Part shown: positions 13,553 through 15,195 of the stretch, one piece after another
Position numbering within the stretch: position 1 is the first letter of the stretch
Layout: the number at the start of each line of letters is the position of its first letter
Origin: Nitrososphaeraceae archaeon
GTDB lineage: Archaea; Thermoproteota; Nitrososphaeria; Nitrososphaerales; Nitrososphaeraceae
Direction: 5' to 3'
NCBI GenBank assembly: GCA_025936955.1
Contig: JAICSL010000015.1
Location: 1-15,195, forward strand
DNA: 15,195 nucleotides
Position numbers and translations under genes: made by a program
The notes under the pieces: generated by a model
The model's input: the letters and a program-made list of their open reading frames with translations, nothing else
Told to the model about the DNA's origin: nothing
Database searches by the model: none

Positions 13553-14509
13553 ATGATAAAACTATTGGAATCCAGCTCTGATACTCAAAAAAGGGTTACT
13601 TTCGATAATAGTCCCAGGGTTATAGCATGTATACCAGCTTATAATGAATCTAAAAATATAGCAAATATTGTTCAAAAGGCCAGAATCTATGCTACAGAAG
13701 TTATAGTATGCGATGATGGCTCTACTGATAACACGGCACAAATAGCGAGATCAGCTGGGGCTACTGTTATTCGACATCCTGTTAACAGAGGCTATGGCGC
13801 CGCCATTACTACGCTTTTACAAATTGCAAAAGAGAAAAATCCTGATGTCATGATCACACTAGATTCAGACGGACAACATGATCCAGATAAGATTCCTGAT
13901 GTTATATTACCAGTATTAAACGATGGATTCGACATTGGTATTGGTTCAAGGTTTCTAAATCAAAGAGACCAAAATACGATGCCAGGTTATAGAAGCTTTG
14001 GTATCAGAACTATCACAAGACTTGCACAGGCAGCATCTTATAGCACTCTTACCGATGCTCAGAGTGGTTTTAGGGCTTACAGCCGAAATGCCATTGAAAA
14101 AATAAATATATTTCAAGAAGGAATGGCTGTCTCAACTGAAATTTTATTACGAGCAAAAGAAAAATCACTCCGCATCATAGAAGTTCCAATTTCAGTCAAT
14201 TACAACGTTGAGAGACCCTCCACTAATAATCCCATTACTCACGGCATCGGGGTGTTGTATTCTCTGGTGCAATTTATCTCTCTACGTCATCCACTTGCGT
14301 TTTATGGTTTACCTGGTTTAGTACTGCTAGTAGTAGCTGCAGTCTTTACCAGTAAGGCATTAGAGTTATTCTCCGAGACCAGATACATATCAACAAATCT
14401 GATATTGGTCTCCGTTGGTAGTGCAGTCGTAGGTGTGGTATTATTAGCTACCGGGGCGATTCTGTACACGATAACTGCTTTGCTCAAAGGAAGAATCAAG
14501 GATATCTAG
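13553..14509 (+). CDS. Family 2 glycosyltransferase, DPM1/polyprenyl-phosphate type, membrane-anchored
   Basis: A 318-residue GT-A fold enzyme that likely transfers a sugar from a nucleotide donor to a polyprenyl (dolichyl) phosphate at the inner face of the membrane. IPAYNESKNI at 27-36 and DDGSTDNT at 54-61 form the nucleotide-binding part, and LDSDGQHDP at 103-111 gives the D104-x-D106 metal site. RHPVNRGYGAA at 74-84 and TDAQSGFRAYSR are typical of dolichyl-phosphate mannose/glucose synthases. The catalytic domain ends near residue 245; two membrane helices follow at about 249-268 and 282-311, with a basic tail (KGRIKDI). This layout fits enzymes feeding archaeal N-glycosylation or surface polysaccharide assembly. 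Key residues are intact. It lies 389 bases after the epimerase and 259 before wecB, so separate promoters are likely. Confidence 0.92.
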   Translation: MIKLLESSSDTQKRVTFDNSPRVIACIPAYNESKNIANIVQKARIYATEVIVCDDGSTDNTAQIARSAGATVIRHPVNRGYGAAITTLLQIAKEKNPDVMITLDSDGQHDPDKIPDVILPVLNDGFDIGIGSRFLNQRDQNTMPGYRSFGIRTITRLAQAASYSTLTDAQSGFRAYSRNAIEKINIFQEGMAVSTEILLRAKEKSLRIIEVPISVNYNVERPSTNNPITHGIGVLYSLVQFISLRHPLAFYGLPGLVLLVVAAVFTSKALELFSETRYISTNLILVSVGSAVVGVVLLATGAILYTITALLKGRIKDI

Positions 14510-14615
14510 CTTATAAACCAGCCCAGCATATAGATACACCTAGGCACAAATCAGCATTCTTTGATGTGTACGACAAATGCATCATTCTAACGTGTTCATC
14601 TTTTGTTGTCTTTGT

Positions 14616-14638
14616 TGTTGAATACAACATTATAAATA
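14616..14638 (+). promoter_or_regulatory. Small inverted repeat plus TATA box upstream of wecB
   Basis: TGTTG (14616-14620) and CAACA (14625-14629) form a 5-bp inverted repeat directly before TATAAATA (14631-14638). If that box is used, transcription starts near 14661 and the wecB leader is about 108 bases, long for this window. The inverted repeat could be an operator touching the TFB site; that is inference. Confidence 0.4.
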
Positions 14639-14756
14639 ATGCGATCAAACAGAGTAAGTAAAATCTTCAATTGCAAAACAACTTGTCTTTGTTAATGCAC
14701 TTTCGTTTCACACAACAAATTTGGAAACATCGTACTGATGAACTTACCCATTTTAT

Positions 14757-14762
14757 GGGGAG
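14757..14762 (+). promoter_or_regulatory. Shine-Dalgarno-like GGGGAG before wecB
   Basis: GGGGAG ends six bases before the ATG at 14769. Most genes here have no such signal, so this one stands out and supports the chosen start and a leadered mRNA. Confidence 0.5.
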
Positions 14763-14768
14763 ATAATT

Positions 14769-15195
14769 ATGAACAGAAAAATTGTCTCTATAGTGGGCGC
14801 CCGTCCCAATTTTGTTAAGCTTGCGCCTATCTACAAAGCAATGAGGGGTTCCTTTTATCCTTCCAACGTTACTCTAGAACATACCATAATACACACAGGT
14901 CAACACTATGACTATAATCTTTCAAAAATATTTTTTAAAGAGTTTGGGATACCTGAACCTGATTTTAATCTGGACGTAGGTTCTGGAACACCCGGATTTC
15001 AAATTGGCGAGATGATAAAGAAAATAGAGAAAGTACTTCTGGATAATAACACTAGGCCGGATCTTGTTTTGGTTTATGGAGACACGAATTCTACCATTGC
15101 TGGTGCGCTTGCAGCAAAACACTTGGGTGTAATGGTTGGTCATGTTGAATCTGGACTGAGAAGTTTTGATAGACGTATGCCTGAAGAAATCAATA
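14769..15195 (+). CDS. wecB: UDP-N-acetylglucosamine 2-epimerase, N-terminal part (3' end outside window)
   Basis: The first 142 residues of a non-hydrolysing UDP-GlcNAc 2-epimerase, which makes UDP-ManNAc in the cytoplasm; the full family length is about 360-400. Recognisable segments are [13 protein letters not shown] at residues 8-20 (R12 and K17 as in the family), [15 protein letters not shown], the nucleotide-binding [11 protein letters not shown], and [16 protein letters not shown] near the cut, where the Glu of HVESG and the Asp of GDT correspond to active-site residues. The frame is open to the last base of the window. A GGGGAG sequence at 14757-14762 lies six bases before the ATG, an unusually good ribosome-binding match for this window, and fits a gene with a long leader. 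With the epimerase and the glycosyltransferase upstream, it marks a surface-glycan gene group. Confidence 0.93.
   Translation, partial: MNRKIVSIVGARPNFVKLAPIYKAMRGSFYPSNVTLEHTIIHTGQHYDYNLSKIFFKEFGIPEPDFNLDVGSGTPGFQIGEMIKKIEKVLLDNNTRPDLVLVYGDTNSTIAGALAAKHLGVMVGHVESGLRSFDRRMPEEIN

Noticed and set aside
14616..14638. Riboswitch in the wecB leader
   Set aside because: The leader has no recognisable riboswitch core; only a short inverted repeat by the TATA box is visible.
1..15195. CRISPR arrays, insertion sequences, tRNA or rRNA genes
   Set aside because: I found no regularly spaced repeats, transposase-like frames, T-arm/anticodon patterns or rRNA segments on either strand.

Overview
The window looks like a chromosomal segment from a low-GC ammonia-oxidising archaeon (Thaumarchaeota/Nitrososphaeria, most like the soil Nitrosocosmicus type). 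This is an inference from several things together: AT-rich DNA (roughly one third G+C by eye); long AT-rich spacers; TATA-like boxes about 25 bases before start codons with little or no Shine-Dalgarno signal; TTG starts; and a mix of an archaeal split lipoate ligase, small secreted proteins and membrane families. No 16S rRNA or amo gene is present to prove it.

Bases 1-3255 form a plus-strand glycine cleavage and lipoylation block. It holds the C-terminal half of the PLP-dependent glycine decarboxylase subunit 2 (gcvPB), then lplB (accessory domain of lipoate ligase), lplA (catalytic domain) and lpdA (dihydrolipoyl dehydrogenase, the L-protein). LplA and LplB would attach lipoate to the H-protein, GcvP would load it with the aminomethyl group from glycine, and Lpd would reoxidise it. 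gcvH and gcvT are not in the window.

Bases 3256-6557 hold separate housekeeping or stress genes: a possible Lys-rich small protein (minus), a Nudix hydrolase of ADP-ribose pyrophosphatase type (plus), a TMEM175/DUF1211 six-helix membrane protein (minus) and an HdeD/DUF308 membrane protein (plus, TTG start). They are separated by 250-500 base spacers, one of which holds two good hairpins.

Bases 6558-11793 are accessory in character: a secreted CrtC/AttH-like lipocalin-fold protein with nine N-glycosylation sequons, a structured spacer with a perfect 12-bp inverted repeat, a small secreted four-cysteine protein, a beta-rich hypothetical protein with a TTG start, an unrecognised 116-residue protein (minus) and a pterin-4a-carbinolamine dehydratase (minus).

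Bases 12192-15195 begin what looks like a surface-glycan or protein-glycosylation cluster on the plus strand: a UDP-glucose 4-epimerase-like extended SDR, a DPM1-like family 2 glycosyltransferase with two C-terminal membrane helices, and the first 142 residues of a UDP-GlcNAc 2-epimerase (wecB) that runs off the end. The genes are widely spaced, so each probably has its own promoter.

I see no CRISPR array, insertion sequence, tRNA or rRNA, and no clear novel defence or mobile system. The most interesting items are the sequon-rich secreted CrtC-like protein with the small secreted protein beside it, and the hairpin-bearing spacers at 8.4-8.6 kb and 4.66-4.86 kb.
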